A stretch of DNA of 64,000 bases from Salinicoccus sediminis. Lineage in GTDB: Bacteria > Bacillota > Bacilli > Staphylococcales > Salinicoccaceae. How positions within the stretch are numbered: position 1 is the first letter of the stretch; each line of letters begins with the position of its first letter. Positions 19,290 through 29,684 of this stretch are shown one piece after another. The position numbers and the translations under genes are program-made. The notes under the pieces were generated by a model. It did no database searches, had not been told where the DNA came from, and was given only the letters and a program-made list of their open reading frames with translations. The stretch is from positions 434,001 through 498,000 of the forward strand of contig NZ_LAYZ01000024.1 of NCBI RefSeq assembly GCF_000986795.1, read 5' to 3'.

Positions 19290-22200
19290 TTTTAATCGCT
19301 CCATAATCAAAGAAATATAGATACACAGTAACATCTTTGCCGAGGGCCTGCATCGCAGAGCGCCTGTAGATATCCATCTGTGTGCGGTATCTCTCCACGA
19401 GGTCCGACGGTCCGAGTCCGGTGCCCGCCACGCGGTCAGTCTTGTAGTCCAGTATGACGTAGCTGCCGTCAATCTCGAGCAGGGCGTCCATGATCCCCTG
19501 AACCATCTGGTCCTCATATGCCGAGTAGCCGATCGCCTTCTGGTTCATGATGAAGGGGATCTCCGTATGGATGGATTCCTGGCGCGCCAGCAGTCCGGAC
19601 ATCACACTGTCGGACAGGAACTGTTCGATGTTCTCCACCATCTTCTCCCTGTGCATATCGGTGATGAGCATGTCTTCCTGGGTGTTGTCTTCAACCAGGC
19701 GCCTGACGTAGGCGGCGCGTTCCCGATCCCCGAGCCCGCGCACTTCTTCGTAGCGGTTCATCATGTGCATCATCATCTGGTGCATCACAGTACCGAAGAC
19801 GGGTGCATCGAGCGTCTCGTTGCGGAAGTTCGGCAGCCTCAGGTTCGGCGTCCGGTCATGGCGGATGACTGCACTGTCGTCCGGCGGCGTTTCATTGCGC
19901 CGTTTGATTTCCGTCACGGACTCCTTGAATACGGTACGGGTCTCTGCCTGATGCGGGTATTTATAGAACAGCCGTTCCTTCAGCAGTTCATTGTCCGCCA
20001 CCTTCAGCCCTTCGAGTTCAGCAAGCGACGCGTAACGCCTGTCATCCGTCCCTGTCTCCTCCGGTGGTTCAACATGCTCCACTGTGAGGAACGGCATCTC
20101 CTCATTGATGAAGATCGGGGCGATGAGATCCTGTATGGTCCGGGCGTTCAGCCTGTCGTCTGCGTTGATCAGCCCAGGCTCATAGGAGTATTTCTCCTTA
20201 TACTCCCCTTTGTAGACCAGGGGCATGATGAGCTTGTCGATCGCACGGGTCATCGCCACATAGACAAGCCGCATCTCCTCGCTGATCAGCTCCCGGAGTA
20301 TCTGCCTGGCTGCGACTTCCGAATGGATGCTCGGCATCACTGCAAGCGCCTCCGGCAGGAACCGCTTCATCGCAATGCCCTCTTCGGGGTGGACGCTGAT
20401 CTTTTTCGAAATGTCCATCATGTTCAGCCGGCGGTGCAGCCCCGCATAGATCACATAATTGAATTCGAGCCCCTTGGACGCATGGATCGTCATGACACGG
20501 AGCGTGTCATCGTCCGGCGACACCGTGTTCTCTTCCCCGAAGTCCTGGCCGTCATCGATCATGCGGTGGATGTACGAGATGAATTCATACAGTGACAGGT
20601 GGGACATGGCTTCGAATTCACGCGCCTTTTCTATGAAGCCGTTCAGGTTCGCACGCCTTGATATGCCGCCTGCGAGGCCGGCGAAGTATTCCAGGATGCT
20701 GAACTCGAGATAGATCTCATCAATCAGCTCCGGCACACTCATATAGCGCGCATATTCCTGGAGCGATCGGAGTGCATCCCGGAATTCGTGGATCTTCTTC
20801 ATGACCACCGCCGGGCCGTCATATCCGGTCAGTGCCCCGTACATGTAATCCGCGTCCGATGACGCACGGATGCGCGCGATCTCGTCTTCCGAGAACCCGA
20901 ACATCGGCAGCCGCATCATGCCGACCAGATGGTCGTCCTGAAGCGGATTGTCGATGACGGAAAGGATGCTGATCATCGTGCGGATCTCAAGCGTGTCGAG
21001 ATAGCCCGAGCGGTTGTTGACGAACACCGGCAGCTCTGCTTCACCGAGCAGCCTGCGGTAGGATTCATTATCCCGCGTGTTGCGCGTCAGAATGACGATA
21101 TCCCTGTACTCAGCACCTTTCCTTACGAGGTCCCTGACCACATCGATGATGTGCTTTATCTCCGCATCGCCACCATATTCGGCCTTGTTTTCGATGATAT
21201 GGCACTCCGAGGGGAGCGGCGCCTCCTCGAGATAGTTTCCCTGCACGAGCCGGTGCGTGTCATCATACGCGATCTCGCCGACTTCACGGTCCATGATCTT
21301 TTCGAATACCGTGTTCGTAAGGCCGAGCACTTCGCCGCGCGAGCGGAAGTTGTGGTTCAGGCTGATCAGCCTGCCGCTGCCCCCTGTCTTGAAGCGCTCC
21401 GACTTGGTGATGAACAGGGACGGGTCGGCCTGGCGGAACTTGTAGATGGACTGTTTGACATCGCCCACCATGAAGAGGTTGCCGTCCGATTCCCCGCCGG
21501 TCTTGAGCGCCTGGATGATGGCCTCCTGCACACGGTTGATGTCCTGGTACTCATCGATCATGATCTCCTTGAACTGGCGGCGGTAGCGCTCCCCGACCGC
21601 CCCGTCCCCGGCGTTCAGTATCGCGAGCGCATAATGTTCATAATCCGAAAAGTCCATTTCATTCCGTCCGCGCTTCTGCTGCCTGAACCGCTCGATCACC
21701 TTGAGCGCGATATCGATGAGTGCGTTATTGGCCCCGTTCATCGGTGCGAGCTCCGCCTTCACGCGCGCAAGATCATACGCCGGTGCGTCCCGCACCTCAT
21801 TGTAGCGGTCGCGGACGCGCTTGTGCACGGCGAGCAGCGCCTCCTTGTCACCTTGGTCGGCAATATTTTTGATGAAGGCCGAACGGCCGTCCTTCAGTGC
21901 GAATGCCGGCAGTTCCACAGGCCGGCCCTCCATCACATCACCACTCGCCCGCTCGACAGACATGACGGCGGATTCAAGCGCATCGTAGGCATCCAGCACC
22001 TGGTTCTCCTTTATCGATTCGTGCACCGCCGTCCTGTAATGGATGCGGAGCTGTCCAAGGTCTGCAGCAAGCGCATCGAGCTTCAGCCTGGGATTGTGGT
22101 TGTGATCAGAGAGTATGCCTTCGAGCCGGTCCACATCAATATACTGGTCCCTGTTTCCCTCGAGGAACCCTTCCGGGTCGGGGCTCGCAACCGCCGTATA

Positions 22201-22725
22201 ATAAAGGTCCCGTATGGCGCCGAGCAGCCCGTCGTTGCTCTTGTCCGTCGACAGCATGGTGGAAACAAACCGGAAATCTTCATCCGGCGCCATGTAATAG
22301 GATTCGAGCACACTGGAAATCACGTTCTCCAGACGGAGTTTCATCTCGATATCACCGAGTGTCCGCATATCCGGGGACAGCCCGATCACATTATAGTGCA
22401 TCTGTATGAGGTGGAGGCAGAAGCTGTGCAGCGTCGATATGTGCGCCTCTTTCAGCTTCAGGGACTCCTCGTATATCCTCGGGTCCCGTTTTTCAAGAAA
22501 CGCGGTCCTGAGCGCCTTCTCGATCTTCTCCTTCATATCGCGTGCGCTCATGTTGGTGAAGGTTGCGACGAGGACTTCATCGATCGAATACTTCTCCTCC
22601 AGTATCTTCCGGATGATGCGTTCGACCAGCACCGTCGTCTTCCCGCTCCCCGCAGCCGCCGCCACCAGGACGTCGGAACCTTCATATTCAATCGCTTCGA
22701 GCTGCTTATTTGTCCATTGGACCAT
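19279..22725 (-). CDS. addA: ATP-dependent helicase/nuclease subunit A
   Basis: AddA (RexA) is the UvrD-type helicase and 3'-strand nuclease subunit of AddAB, which resects double-strand breaks to start RecA recombination. The start ATG at 22725 follows GGTGGGAG; product 1148 aa. Walker A AAAAGSGKT is at residues 22-30, Walker B is MIDEYQDINRVQEAI, and VMTIHASKGLEFNYVIYAGL marks later helicase motifs. The C-terminal RecB-type nuclease has GIMDALLEIDG and VILDYKTDRV. It overlaps the end of addB by 20 bases, as usual for this pair. Confidence 0.96.
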   Translation of the reverse strand: MVQWTNKQLEAIEYEGSDVLVAAAAGSGKTTVLVERIIRKILEEKYSIDEVLVATFTNMSARDMKEKIEKALRTAFLEKRDPRIYEESLKLKEAHISTLHSFCLHLIQMHYNVIGLSPDMRTLGDIEMKLRLENVISSVLESYYMAPDEDFRFVSTMLSTDKSNDGLLGAIRDLYYTAVASPDPEGFLEGNRDQYIDVDRLEGILSDHNHNPRLKLDALAADLGQLRIHYRTAVHESIKENQVLDAYDALESAVMSVERASGDVMEGRPVELPAFALKDGRSAFIKNIADQGDKEALLAVHKRVRDRYNEVRDAPAYDLARVKAELAPMNGANNALIDIALKVIERFRQQKRGRNEMDFSDYEHYALAILNAGDGAVGERYRRQFKEIMIDEYQDINRVQEAIIQALKTGGESDGNLFMVGDVKQSIYKFRQADPSLFITKSERFKTGGSGRLISLNHNFRSRGEVLGLTNTVFEKIMDREVGEIAYDDTHRLVQGNYLEEAPLPSECHIIENKAEYGGDAEIKHIIDVVRDLVRKGAEYRDIVILTRNTRDNESYRRLLGEAELPVFVNNRSGYLDTLEIRTMISILSVIDNPLQDDHLVGMMRLPMFGFSEDEIARIRASSDADYMYGALTGYDGPAVVMKKIHEFRDALRSLQEYARYMSVPELIDEIYLEFSILEYFAGLAGGISRRANLNGFIEKAREFEAMSHLSLYEFISYIHRMIDDGQDFGEENTVSPDDDTLRVMTIHASKGLEFNYVIYAGLHRRLNMMDISKKISVHPEEGIAMKRFLPEALAVMPSIHSEVAARQILRELISEEMRLVYVAMTRAIDKLIMPLVYKGEYKEKYSYEPGLINADDRLNARTIQDLIAPIFINEEMPFLTVEHVEPPEETGTDDRRYASLAELEGLKVADNELLKERLFYKYPHQAETRTVFKESVTEIKRRNETPPDDSAVIRHDRTPNLRLPNFRNETLDAPVFGTVMHQMMMHMMNRYEEVRGLGDRERAAYVRRLVEDNTQEDMLITDMHREKMVENIEQFLSDSVMSGLLARQESIHTEIPFIMNQKAIGYSAYEDQMVQGIMDALLEIDGSYVILDYKTDRVAGTGLGPSDLVERYRTQMDIYRRSAMQALGKDVTVYLYFFDYGAIKIEN

Positions 22726-25700
22726 GGTCTCCCACCCCGCTTTCAAAATTCTCTATCGTTTCGTCATCCACCGTATTCATCCTGATGTCCCGCCGGTTCA
22801 TCAGCGGATCGATGCGGCAGGCGGATTTGAAGTCGCACATTTCACACGCCAGCCTCGTGTTCGACGGATCGAGGGATATCGGTGAAGCCAGCACCTCGCC
22901 CCGGTACATGCGGTCCGTCGTATCCCGGTACATCTGCATGATGTGATCCGCATAATGTTCAAACAGCAGCGGGCTGTAGTACCTGTGCCGGGTCGCTTTG
23001 TTTATTTTGCCCGCCCTGGTGACGGAGATCGGATAGTAGGCGCTGTACGCCTTGTAATCATCGAGTTTTGACAGCATGCCCGTAATGCCGACCGAAGTCT
23101 CATCGATCATGCCGTCGTATTCGGCATTTTCATTGATGAACGCCCCGTCCGGGCGCATGCGCTTCTTCTGCTCCTCTTCTGCGTGTTCCAGCGACTCCTC
23201 GCCGCCAAGCGAGATGAGCGGATCCCTGACCGGGAAGAACAGCATGCTGTTCGGCATGATGCGCCCTTTGCCGAAATACTCCGGGCCCTTTTCCACCAGC
23301 ACATGCATGTATGTCATCATCTGCAGTTCGAGGCCGTTCAGTATGCCCGCTTTCGAGATGGACCGCGCACTCGACTTGTAGTCGATCAGGTTCACATAGG
23401 CGCCGTCCTTCGTCTCATACATATCCACGCGGTCGATCTTTCCCCGCAGATGGATCGTATGTCCGTCCCCGCTCGTCAGTGTCACTTCATCGATCGGGCT
23501 TTTCACGAAGCCGAATGACAGCTCGGCTTCCGCGATCCTGTAGTCTCCCAGTTCCTCGATGTCCCGCATGAACAGAAGCAGGCGGACGATCGCATCCCCT
23601 GCGCGCCGCTTCAGCGACTGGTAGTAGCCTGTATAATCGAAGATGCCGAACTGGATCGCCCGGGCGAAACGCTCGATGGAATCCTCCACCTGCCTCCGTA
23701 TCTTCTCTTCATCGTGAAGGAGTGTGAATCCAAGTTTCGTCACTGTATCATAGAGCACTTCGTGGTACAGGTTCCCGAGCTCAAGCGGGGCCACCTGATA
23801 CGGTTTCCGCACATTGAGCCTGAGGCCGTAGGCACTGAAATGCTGGAACTGGCAGCGGTGGAACGTCTCAAAACGCGACACGCTCGCGTTCATCTCCCCG
23901 CCGTACAGTGCCTGTGCCGCTTCTTTTGACAGCGGCCGGGCGCGGTTGTCATGTGTCAGATTGCGCCTCAGCCTCGGATAGAAATCATGCCAGCTGTCCT
24001 TCATGAGCATCTGGAACGTCTCGATCCACGGCCGGTATTCCGGCAGCCTGAGGAAATCCGCGGGTTCATCCACCTGTGACGTCATCATCTCCCGCATCTT
24101 CAGGTGCAGCAGCGGCTCCATGCTCGCAGCCGATGATATCAGGCGTTCCGGATTGAAGCGGCTGTATTCACTCACCCGCCTGTATTCGTAATTCCGCACA
24201 TGCTCCGGCCGCTCGGGCATCACTTCATCGAGGAACGGGCTGCGCTTTGTCACATCCCCTGACGGCAGTGTGACACTCCAGCTGAGATACAGCCCCTCGG
24301 TCGCCCGAGTGATCGCAAGGTAGAATACGAAGCGCTCGTCCTGGGCAAGCGTCCTCGAACTCGGCGACAGTTCGATGTCCGCCCGTTCGAAAAGCGCCTT
24401 CTCCTCGTCGGAGATGATGTCCCTGTTCCGTGTTTCCCGGGGCATTGAATCGCGGTTCACACCGATCAGGAAGATATATTTCTTGTTCTCCACTTTGGAC
24501 AGGTCGAGTGAACCGACCATCACCTGATCTATTGTGGAGGGGAGCAGGCTGAACTCCGCATTCTTAAGGCCGTCCATGAAAGCTTCATAGAAAATCTGGA
24601 AACGGACAGCTTCATCATCATAGACCACATAGGCATCATCCAGCAGGCGGATGAACATATTGTAAGCCTGCTCGGTTTCATCCCTTTCCTGAATCTGGTT
24701 GTTCTCATCCTGACGCACCATCTCCTCTGTGATCTTCTCCACTATTCCTTCTGCCATCAGGAAATCATAGATGATGCCGATGTACTCGCGCACCGTCCGC
24801 TCCGTCCTGAATTCGGCAAACAGCATCTCAAGGCGCGACAGGACTTTATTCTTGAAGTCGATCATGTCCTGATACTGCACGCTCTTGTCGACGGTATGGA
24901 GCACGCCGTTTTCGTCCGGCACGGTGATGTAGCGGAATTTGTCGTCATCGAACAGGGCGGCACCGCCGAGGCCGCGCTCCAGCGCAAAATTCTCCAGCTG
25001 GTCGATGTACATCCTGTCTGTATCCTCACACAGGTATCCTGTCTTCAGCACGTTCATGAATGCATTGAATTCGTAATTTTTCGTGTAGCAGTCGAGCAGC
25101 GCCATGATGAACTGGATGAACGGATGGGAGTACATCTGGATTTTCTTGTCGATATGGTATGAAATACCGAACCGCCTGAAAACGGAGCGGATGATCGGTT
25201 CATAGGACGCGTCCCTGTAGAGAATTCCGATGTCACTGTAGTAGGCGCTGCCGCCTGCCACGAGACGTTCTATCTCCCGCGCCGTTTCGGTGATCTCCTC
25301 AAGGGCGTTCGGCGCTTCGGTGATGGTCACCCCCTCGTAGTCATACATCGCCTCCTGTTCTGCGAAATGCGACTCGATCTGGATGAGTCCTTTCTTTTCG
25401 GAGCGTTTGAAGTCCTGTCCGAAATGTTCGAATTCGAGGGTGTCATCCCCCATGAAGAAACGGAGCCTTTCGATGACGGCATCCGTCTTCCTGAACAGTT
25501 CCTTGTTCGTCCCCTGGTGGGTGAGGAGGATGTTTATCTCCCGCACGCGTGTGTGAAGCGCCTGGATGAGCGCGTATTCCACTTCGGTGAAGTTGTGGAA
25601 ACCGTCGATATAGATGACCGCATCCTCGAGAGATCTGATCGTCTCGCCGGAGTAGATGAGGTCGATGAACTGGTCGGTCAGGTTCAGATCCTCTATCTGG

Positions 25701-26218
25701 AGTTCCGCCGCCCGCCGCAGCCACTGGTCATAGATGAGATGTAGATCGGAAAACTTGTCCTTCATGCGGCCGGTGTCAGGCTGCGCCCGCCTCAGATCAT
25801 CGGGTGCCACCCGGTAGGCACTCAGCTCTTTGAGCATATCGAGCACTTTCCCGGAAAATTTTATGTACTGCGAGCTGTCCCTGTAGAACGACAGCTGCTC
25901 CTTCATCTCCGTCATCATCTTGTGGAGCAGCATGACATGCCCGCTTTCCGACAGGGCATCCCGCGTGGAATGGCCGGTCTCGTTGAAGACATGCCACATG
26001 AAGCGGGAAAAGCTGAATACGGCGGTCCTGAGACTGCCGCTCCCTCCGCCCCCCCGGGCGTCCGTGATGATGTTTTCATATCTCAGCGTATTCTGCGTCG
26101 GCGTGATGATATAGATGGCGGCACCGAGCGGCCGGCCTTTCGTTTCCGTCTGTATGTCGTCGAACATCCGCCCTGTCTTGCCGGTACCGCTGACACCGGT
26201 CCAAATATTTATCGTCAT
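22706..26218 (-). CDS. addB: ATP-dependent helicase/deoxyribonuclease subunit B
   Basis: AddB (RexB) is the partner of AddA, with an inactive helicase core that recognises Chi and a nuclease that cuts the 5' strand. The 1170-aa product has a Walker A GVSGTGKT at residues 8-15. The C-terminal nuclease has NLIDYKSSARS. The four iron-sulfur cysteines are visible: one in FETFHRCQFQHF and three in LACEMCDFKSACR near the end. Start ATG 26218 follows GAGGAGTGAAATGTT. It is transcribed with addA, and perhaps the DUF418 gene. Confidence 0.96.
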   Translation of the reverse strand: MTINIWTGVSGTGKTGRMFDDIQTETKGRPLGAAIYIITPTQNTLRYENIITDARGGGGSGSLRTAVFSFSRFMWHVFNETGHSTRDALSESGHVMLLHKMMTEMKEQLSFYRDSSQYIKFSGKVLDMLKELSAYRVAPDDLRRAQPDTGRMKDKFSDLHLIYDQWLRRAAELQIEDLNLTDQFIDLIYSGETIRSLEDAVIYIDGFHNFTEVEYALIQALHTRVREINILLTHQGTNKELFRKTDAVIERLRFFMGDDTLEFEHFGQDFKRSEKKGLIQIESHFAEQEAMYDYEGVTITEAPNALEEITETAREIERLVAGGSAYYSDIGILYRDASYEPIIRSVFRRFGISYHIDKKIQMYSHPFIQFIMALLDCYTKNYEFNAFMNVLKTGYLCEDTDRMYIDQLENFALERGLGGAALFDDDKFRYITVPDENGVLHTVDKSVQYQDMIDFKNKVLSRLEMLFAEFRTERTVREYIGIIYDFLMAEGIVEKITEEMVRQDENNQIQERDETEQAYNMFIRLLDDAYVVYDDEAVRFQIFYEAFMDGLKNAEFSLLPSTIDQVMVGSLDLSKVENKKYIFLIGVNRDSMPRETRNRDIISDEEKALFERADIELSPSSRTLAQDERFVFYLAITRATEGLYLSWSVTLPSGDVTKRSPFLDEVMPERPEHVRNYEYRRVSEYSRFNPERLISSAASMEPLLHLKMREMMTSQVDEPADFLRLPEYRPWIETFQMLMKDSWHDFYPRLRRNLTHDNRARPLSKEAAQALYGGEMNASVSRFETFHRCQFQHFSAYGLRLNVRKPYQVAPLELGNLYHEVLYDTVTKLGFTLLHDEEKIRRQVEDSIERFARAIQFGIFDYTGYYQSLKRRAGDAIVRLLLFMRDIEELGDYRIAEAELSFGFVKSPIDEVTLTSGDGHTIHLRGKIDRVDMYETKDGAYVNLIDYKSSARSISKAGILNGLELQMMTYMHVLVEKGPEYFGKGRIMPNSMLFFPVRDPLISLGGEESLEHAEEEQKKRMRPDGAFINENAEYDGMIDETSVGITGMLSKLDDYKAYSAYYPISVTRAGKINKATRHRYYSPLLFEHYADHIMQMYRDTTDRMYRGEVLASPISLDPSNTRLACEMCDFKSACRIDPLMNRRDIRMNTVDDETIENFESGVGDHGPMDK

Positions 26219-26243
26219 AACATTTCACTCCTCGAGAGTAGAC

Positions 26244-26272
26244 AAAAGACACCCTTCATCCGGGTGTCTTTT
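26244..26272 (-). terminator. Terminator of spsB
   Basis: AAAAGACACCC pairs with GGGTGTCTTTT around a 7-base loop. It separates spsB from addB and has T-runs on both strands. Confidence 0.85.
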
Positions 26273-26276
26273 CCAT

Positions 26277-26810
26277 TCAGTCAAAATTGATGGATATTTC
26301 ATTGAGAGGCCAGAAGCGGAGCTGGACTTCCCCGATCACTTCCGACTGGTCAACCAGTCCGAAATCGCGGCTGTCCCGGCTCACCGGACGGTTGTCACCC
26401 AGCACGAGCAGTGTCCCTTCCGGGATGGTCTCCTCTTCGACACCAAGTTCCTCCAGTGTGAAATTGTCCATGTATGAATCTTCCGTATGGGTCACATAAT
26501 CTTCATTGAGCGGTTCGCCGTTCACATAAACCTGCTTATCTTCCATACTGACGGTGTCACCGGGTGTGCCGATTACCCGTTTAACATAGGCCGGACCCTT
26601 TTCGGAATTGAAGACGATCACATCACCCGTCTCATAATCGGTGAAATTATCAATGAATTTGTTGACCACCACTTTGTCCCCATCTTCGAATGTCGGATCC
26701 ATGCTCAGTCCGTCCACCGTGAATGATACGAACAGGAACTGCCTGATTATCAATATGAGGACCACCGCGACCGCTATCGCAATGAGCCATTCTTTTATCT
26801 CTTTCAGCAT
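26277..26810 (-). CDS. spsB: Type I signal peptidase
   Basis: This membrane-bound peptidase removes signal peptides from secreted proteins. The 177-aa product has one N-terminal membrane segment (7-28) and an outside catalytic domain. The catalytic dyad is Ser36 in GLSMDPT and Lys77 in YVKRVIG, the same numbering as S. aureus SpsB. GDNRPVSRDSRDFG is box E of the family. Only one copy is present; the inactive paralogue found beside it in S. aureus is absent from this stretch. Confidence 0.95.
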   Translation of the reverse strand: MLKEIKEWLIAIAVAVVLILIIRQFLFVSFTVDGLSMDPTFEDGDKVVVNKFIDNFTDYETGDVIVFNSEKGPAYVKRVIGTPGDTVSMEDKQVYVNGEPLNEDYVTHTEDSYMDNFTLEELGVEEETIPEGTLLVLGDNRPVSRDSRDFGLVDQSEVIGEVQLRFWPLNEISINFD

Positions 26811-26822
26811 AATGCCACACCT

Positions 26823-27422
26823 CTATTTATCCATTTTTCTGTTGATGTACTTCTGGTACCATTTCGAAAAGAAATAGATGAGCACCAGGCCGGCGATTGA
26901 CAGCGTAAGCCGCAGCGGGGAATTGAAGAATGATGTGACATCGTATCCCACCAGAGACATCGTCAATATCATGATCGCTTTTGCTGCAAGCAATATATAT
27001 AAGTATACGACTTTTTTAAGGTTCGATAAAGCCGCAATGACATTGATCACCGATGTCGGTGTAAAAGGCAGTGCCAGCAGTACGAACAGGAACACGAAAC
27101 CGCGCCGGTCGATGAACGACAGCAGCTGTTCGAGCCGTTTGTGCTTTCTGATATATTTCTGTGCGGGCCTCCTGAAAAAATACCTTATGAGCAGGAACAC
27201 GAGATAGCTGCCGAGTACCGTCCCGGAGTAGCTTGACAGGGAGCCCAGTATGAAACCGTATGAATTTATATTGACCACCACGATGATGAACAGCGGCAGG
27301 AACGGCAGGAATGATTCCATGAACACGAGCAGGAACCCGACGATGAGTCCGAGCTGTTCGACTTCCTGGAACAGCTGCTCAAGCCCTTCCTGCGTCATCA
27401 GTCTTTCAAACATTGCTTCCAA
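26823..27422 (-). CDS. TVP38/TMEM64 (VTT-domain) membrane protein
   Basis: A 199-aa membrane protein with about five hydrophobic segments. The VTT/SNARE-associated domain pattern appears as ESFLPFLPLFIIVVVN and GSYLVFLLIRYFFRR, with LLALPFTPTSVINVIAAL later. Relatives are thought to be lipid or ion transporters or scramblases, but the role here is unknown. The start is uncertain: TTG 27422 has a GGGG eight bases upstream, and an ATG lies three codons in. It is 12 bases upstream of spsB and likely in its operon. Confidence 0.75.
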   Translation of the reverse strand: MEAMFERLMTQEGLEQLFQEVEQLGLIVGFLLVFMESFLPFLPLFIIVVVNINSYGFILGSLSSYSGTVLGSYLVFLLIRYFFRRPAQKYIRKHKRLEQLLSFIDRRGFVFLFVLLALPFTPTSVINVIAALSNLKKVVYLYILLAAKAIMILTMSLVGYDVTSFFNSPLRLTLSIAGLVLIYFFSKWYQKYINRKMDK

Positions 27423-27448
27423 ATTAATAACCCCGTCCTATTTAAGAA

Positions 27449-27475
27449 AGGCTATATTACAGTGTAATATAGCCT
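27449..27475 (-). terminator. AT-rich hairpin terminator after pgi
   Basis: AGGCTATATTAC pairs perfectly (12 bp) with GTAATATAGCCT around a 3-base loop. On the minus strand it is followed by TTTCTT. It lies 25 bases after the pgi stop; the weak T-run may allow read-through. Confidence 0.65.
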
Positions 27476-27500
27476 CAAGTTCTATACAATTATATAATTT

Positions 27501-28823
27501 TTAGCGGAGTCTGTCATTCAATTGCTCCCGCAATTCTTCATATCCGGATTTCCCGAGCAATGCGAACATATTCTGCTTGTATGCTTCCACACCCGGCTGG
27601 TTGAACGGGTTGACACCGAGAAGATAACCGCTCAGTGCACATGCGATCTCGAAGAAGTAGACCATATAGCCGAACGTATAGGCATCCATCTTCGGAATCT
27701 GCACGACCATGTTCGGCACTCCGCCGTCCACATGGGCAAGGATCGTGCCCGTCATCGCCTGGTGGTTGACAGCATCGACTGTCATCCCCGCCAGGTAGTT
27801 GAGGCCGTCAAGATCCGCTTCCTCCTCTTCGATCGTCAGATCGGACAGCGGTGTTTCTACATCGATGACCGTCTCCATCAGCATCCTTCTGCCTTCCTGG
27901 ATATACTGGCCCAGTGAATGCAGGTCTGTAGTGAAGTTTGCACTGTGGGGCAGGATGCCCTTATTGTCCTTGCCTTCACTTTCCCCGAACAGCTGCTTCC
28001 ACCATTCGCCGAAATACTTGAGCCGCTCGTCATAGTTGATGAGCATCTCGACATCGTACCCTTTGGCAAGGAGTGCGTTCCGCACCGCTGCATACTGATA
28101 GGCCGGATTGTCTTCGAGTGCCTCTTTTGCCAGGTCATCCATTGCCGCACGCGCACCCTCCATCATCTGGCTGATGTCGATGCCTGAAGCGGCTATCGGC
28201 AGGAGTCCGACAGCGGTCAGCACGGAATATCTGCCGCCGACATCGTCGGGCACGACGAACATTTCATATCCCTGCTCTTTGGCGAGTGTGTTGAGTGCCC
28301 CCTTTTCCCGGTCTGTCGTGACATAGATGCGGCCCGCGGGATCATCATACTTTTCCCCGAGCAGCTTCTTGAATACGCGGAACGCGATGGCCGGCTCCGT
28401 CGTCGTACCGGATTTGCTGATGACATTGATGGAGAAGTCCTTGTCCTTCAGATGGTCTTTGAGTTCATTCATGTAATGGCTGGACAGGTGATGGCCGGCG
28501 AAGATGATTTCCGGCCCGTTCGGGCCGAACGCCGGCGCCATCATTTCAATTGCCGCCTTTGCTCCAAGATAGGAGCCGCCGATGCCGATTACGACCAGGA
28601 CATCGGAGTCACCCCTGATTTTATCCGCTGCTTTTCTCACGCGGGAGAACTCTTCTTTGTCATGGTTTTTTGGCAGATCGACCCAGCCGAGGTAGTCGCT
28701 GCCTGCACCGGTGCCTTCATGGATCAGCGAGTGGGCGGCTGAGACGAACGGCTTCAGGTTGTCCAGTTCCTTTTCGTTTAAAAATGTTGAAACATTACTA
28801 TAATCGAATTTGATGTGTGTCAT
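27501..28823 (-). CDS. pgi: Glucose-6-phosphate isomerase
   Basis: Pgi interconverts glucose 6-phosphate and fructose 6-phosphate in glycolysis and gluconeogenesis. The start ATG at 28823 is after GGAGGATGCT; the in-frame TTG at 28835 overlaps that site. The 440-aa product contains [32 protein letters not shown] and [16 protein letters not shown], all classic Pgi segments. The length matches the short Firmicute type. It sits downstream of the trp operon with a 55-base gap. Confidence 0.97.
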   Translation of the reverse strand: MTHIKFDYSNVSTFLNEKELDNLKPFVSAAHSLIHEGTGAGSDYLGWVDLPKNHDKEEFSRVRKAADKIRGDSDVLVVIGIGGSYLGAKAAIEMMAPAFGPNGPEIIFAGHHLSSHYMNELKDHLKDKDFSINVISKSGTTTEPAIAFRVFKKLLGEKYDDPAGRIYVTTDREKGALNTLAKEQGYEMFVVPDDVGGRYSVLTAVGLLPIAASGIDISQMMEGARAAMDDLAKEALEDNPAYQYAAVRNALLAKGYDVEMLINYDERLKYFGEWWKQLFGESEGKDNKGILPHSANFTTDLHSLGQYIQEGRRMLMETVIDVETPLSDLTIEEEEADLDGLNYLAGMTVDAVNHQAMTGTILAHVDGGVPNMVVQIPKMDAYTFGYMVYFFEIACALSGYLLGVNPFNQPGVEAYKQNMFALLGKSGYEELREQLNDRLR

Positions 28824-28877
28824 AGCATCCTCCAAATAGTTTATCTATCTTCTATATTGTAGATAAAAAGGGCATGA

Positions 28878-29684
28878 CTAATCAAATATTTTCGACGTCA
28901 CTTTTTTCAACACGCTTTTCTGCGGGATGATGCCGCTGATCTCATCCGCCTTCCCTTCATGCAGCAGGTTGACGATGCGGCTGCCGACGATCACACCGTC
29001 ACATGCCGCACCGGTCCTTTCCGCCTGGTCCCGTGTGCTGATGCCGAAGCCCGCGCATACAGGTGCATTGCTCACTTCGGTGATGCGCGACAGATGGTCA
29101 TAGAGGGAGTCGTCAAAACCGTCGCGGACGCCTGTTGTGCCGTTGACCGTCACCGCGTAGACGAAGCCTTCCGCAGTCTCCGTCACTTCCCGGATCCGCT
29201 CCCGGCTGCTCGTCAGTGTGACGAAGCGGATGTTTGCGATGTCGTACTTGGCAAGCGGCGCGCCGAATTCGCCCTCCTGTTCGAACGGGACATCCGGAAG
29301 GATGACACCGGCGACACCCGCTTCATGCGCCAGGCCGGCAAACTTCTCCGCTCCGAGCCTGAGCACAGGATTCGCATATGACATGATCACGACGGGAATG
29401 CCGATCTCTGCCTTTATGCGGGCAAGTTCCGAAAGCACCGCTTCAAGCGTCACGCCTTCGGCCAGTGCACGCCGGCCCGCCGCCTGGATCGCCGGACCAT
29501 CCGCCACAGGGTCCGAGAATGGAATGCCGAGTTCCACGATCGATACGCCCGCCGACTCGAGTTCCCTTATCTGGCGCCCGAGATCAGACAGCCCGCCGTC
29601 ACCGGCCATGATATAGGCGATGAAGGCTTTTTCATCCTTTTCCTTCAGTCTGTTGAATGTGTCTTCTATCTTGAATTTACTCAT
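28878..29684 (-). CDS. trpA: Tryptophan synthase alpha chain
   Basis: TrpA cleaves indole-3-glycerol phosphate to indole and glyceraldehyde 3-phosphate; indole is channelled to TrpB. The 268-aa protein has the catalytic glutamate in [15 protein letters not shown] near residue 50 and the conserved aspartate following it. [16 protein letters not shown] corresponds to loop 6. Its ATG overlaps the trpB end by 8 bases (GGAGATGAGTAA), indicating coupling that balances the alpha and beta subunits. Last gene of the trp operon. Confidence 0.96.
   Translation of the reverse strand: MSKFKIEDTFNRLKEKDEKAFIAYIMAGDGGLSDLGRQIRELESAGVSIVELGIPFSDPVADGPAIQAAGRRALAEGVTLEAVLSELARIKAEIGIPVVIMSYANPVLRLGAEKFAGLAHEAGVAGVILPDVPFEQEGEFGAPLAKYDIANIRFVTLTSSRERIREVTETAEGFVYAVTVNGTTGVRDGFDDSLYDHLSRITEVSNAPVCAGFGISTRDQAERTGAACDGVIVGSRIVNLLHEGKADEISGIIPQKSVLKKVTSKIFD

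Noticed and set aside
20929-22785. 618-codon plus-strand open frame opposite addA
   Set aside because: It is a shadow of the addA coding strand caused by GC-rich third positions; it has no recognisable domain, and addA motifs are unambiguous.
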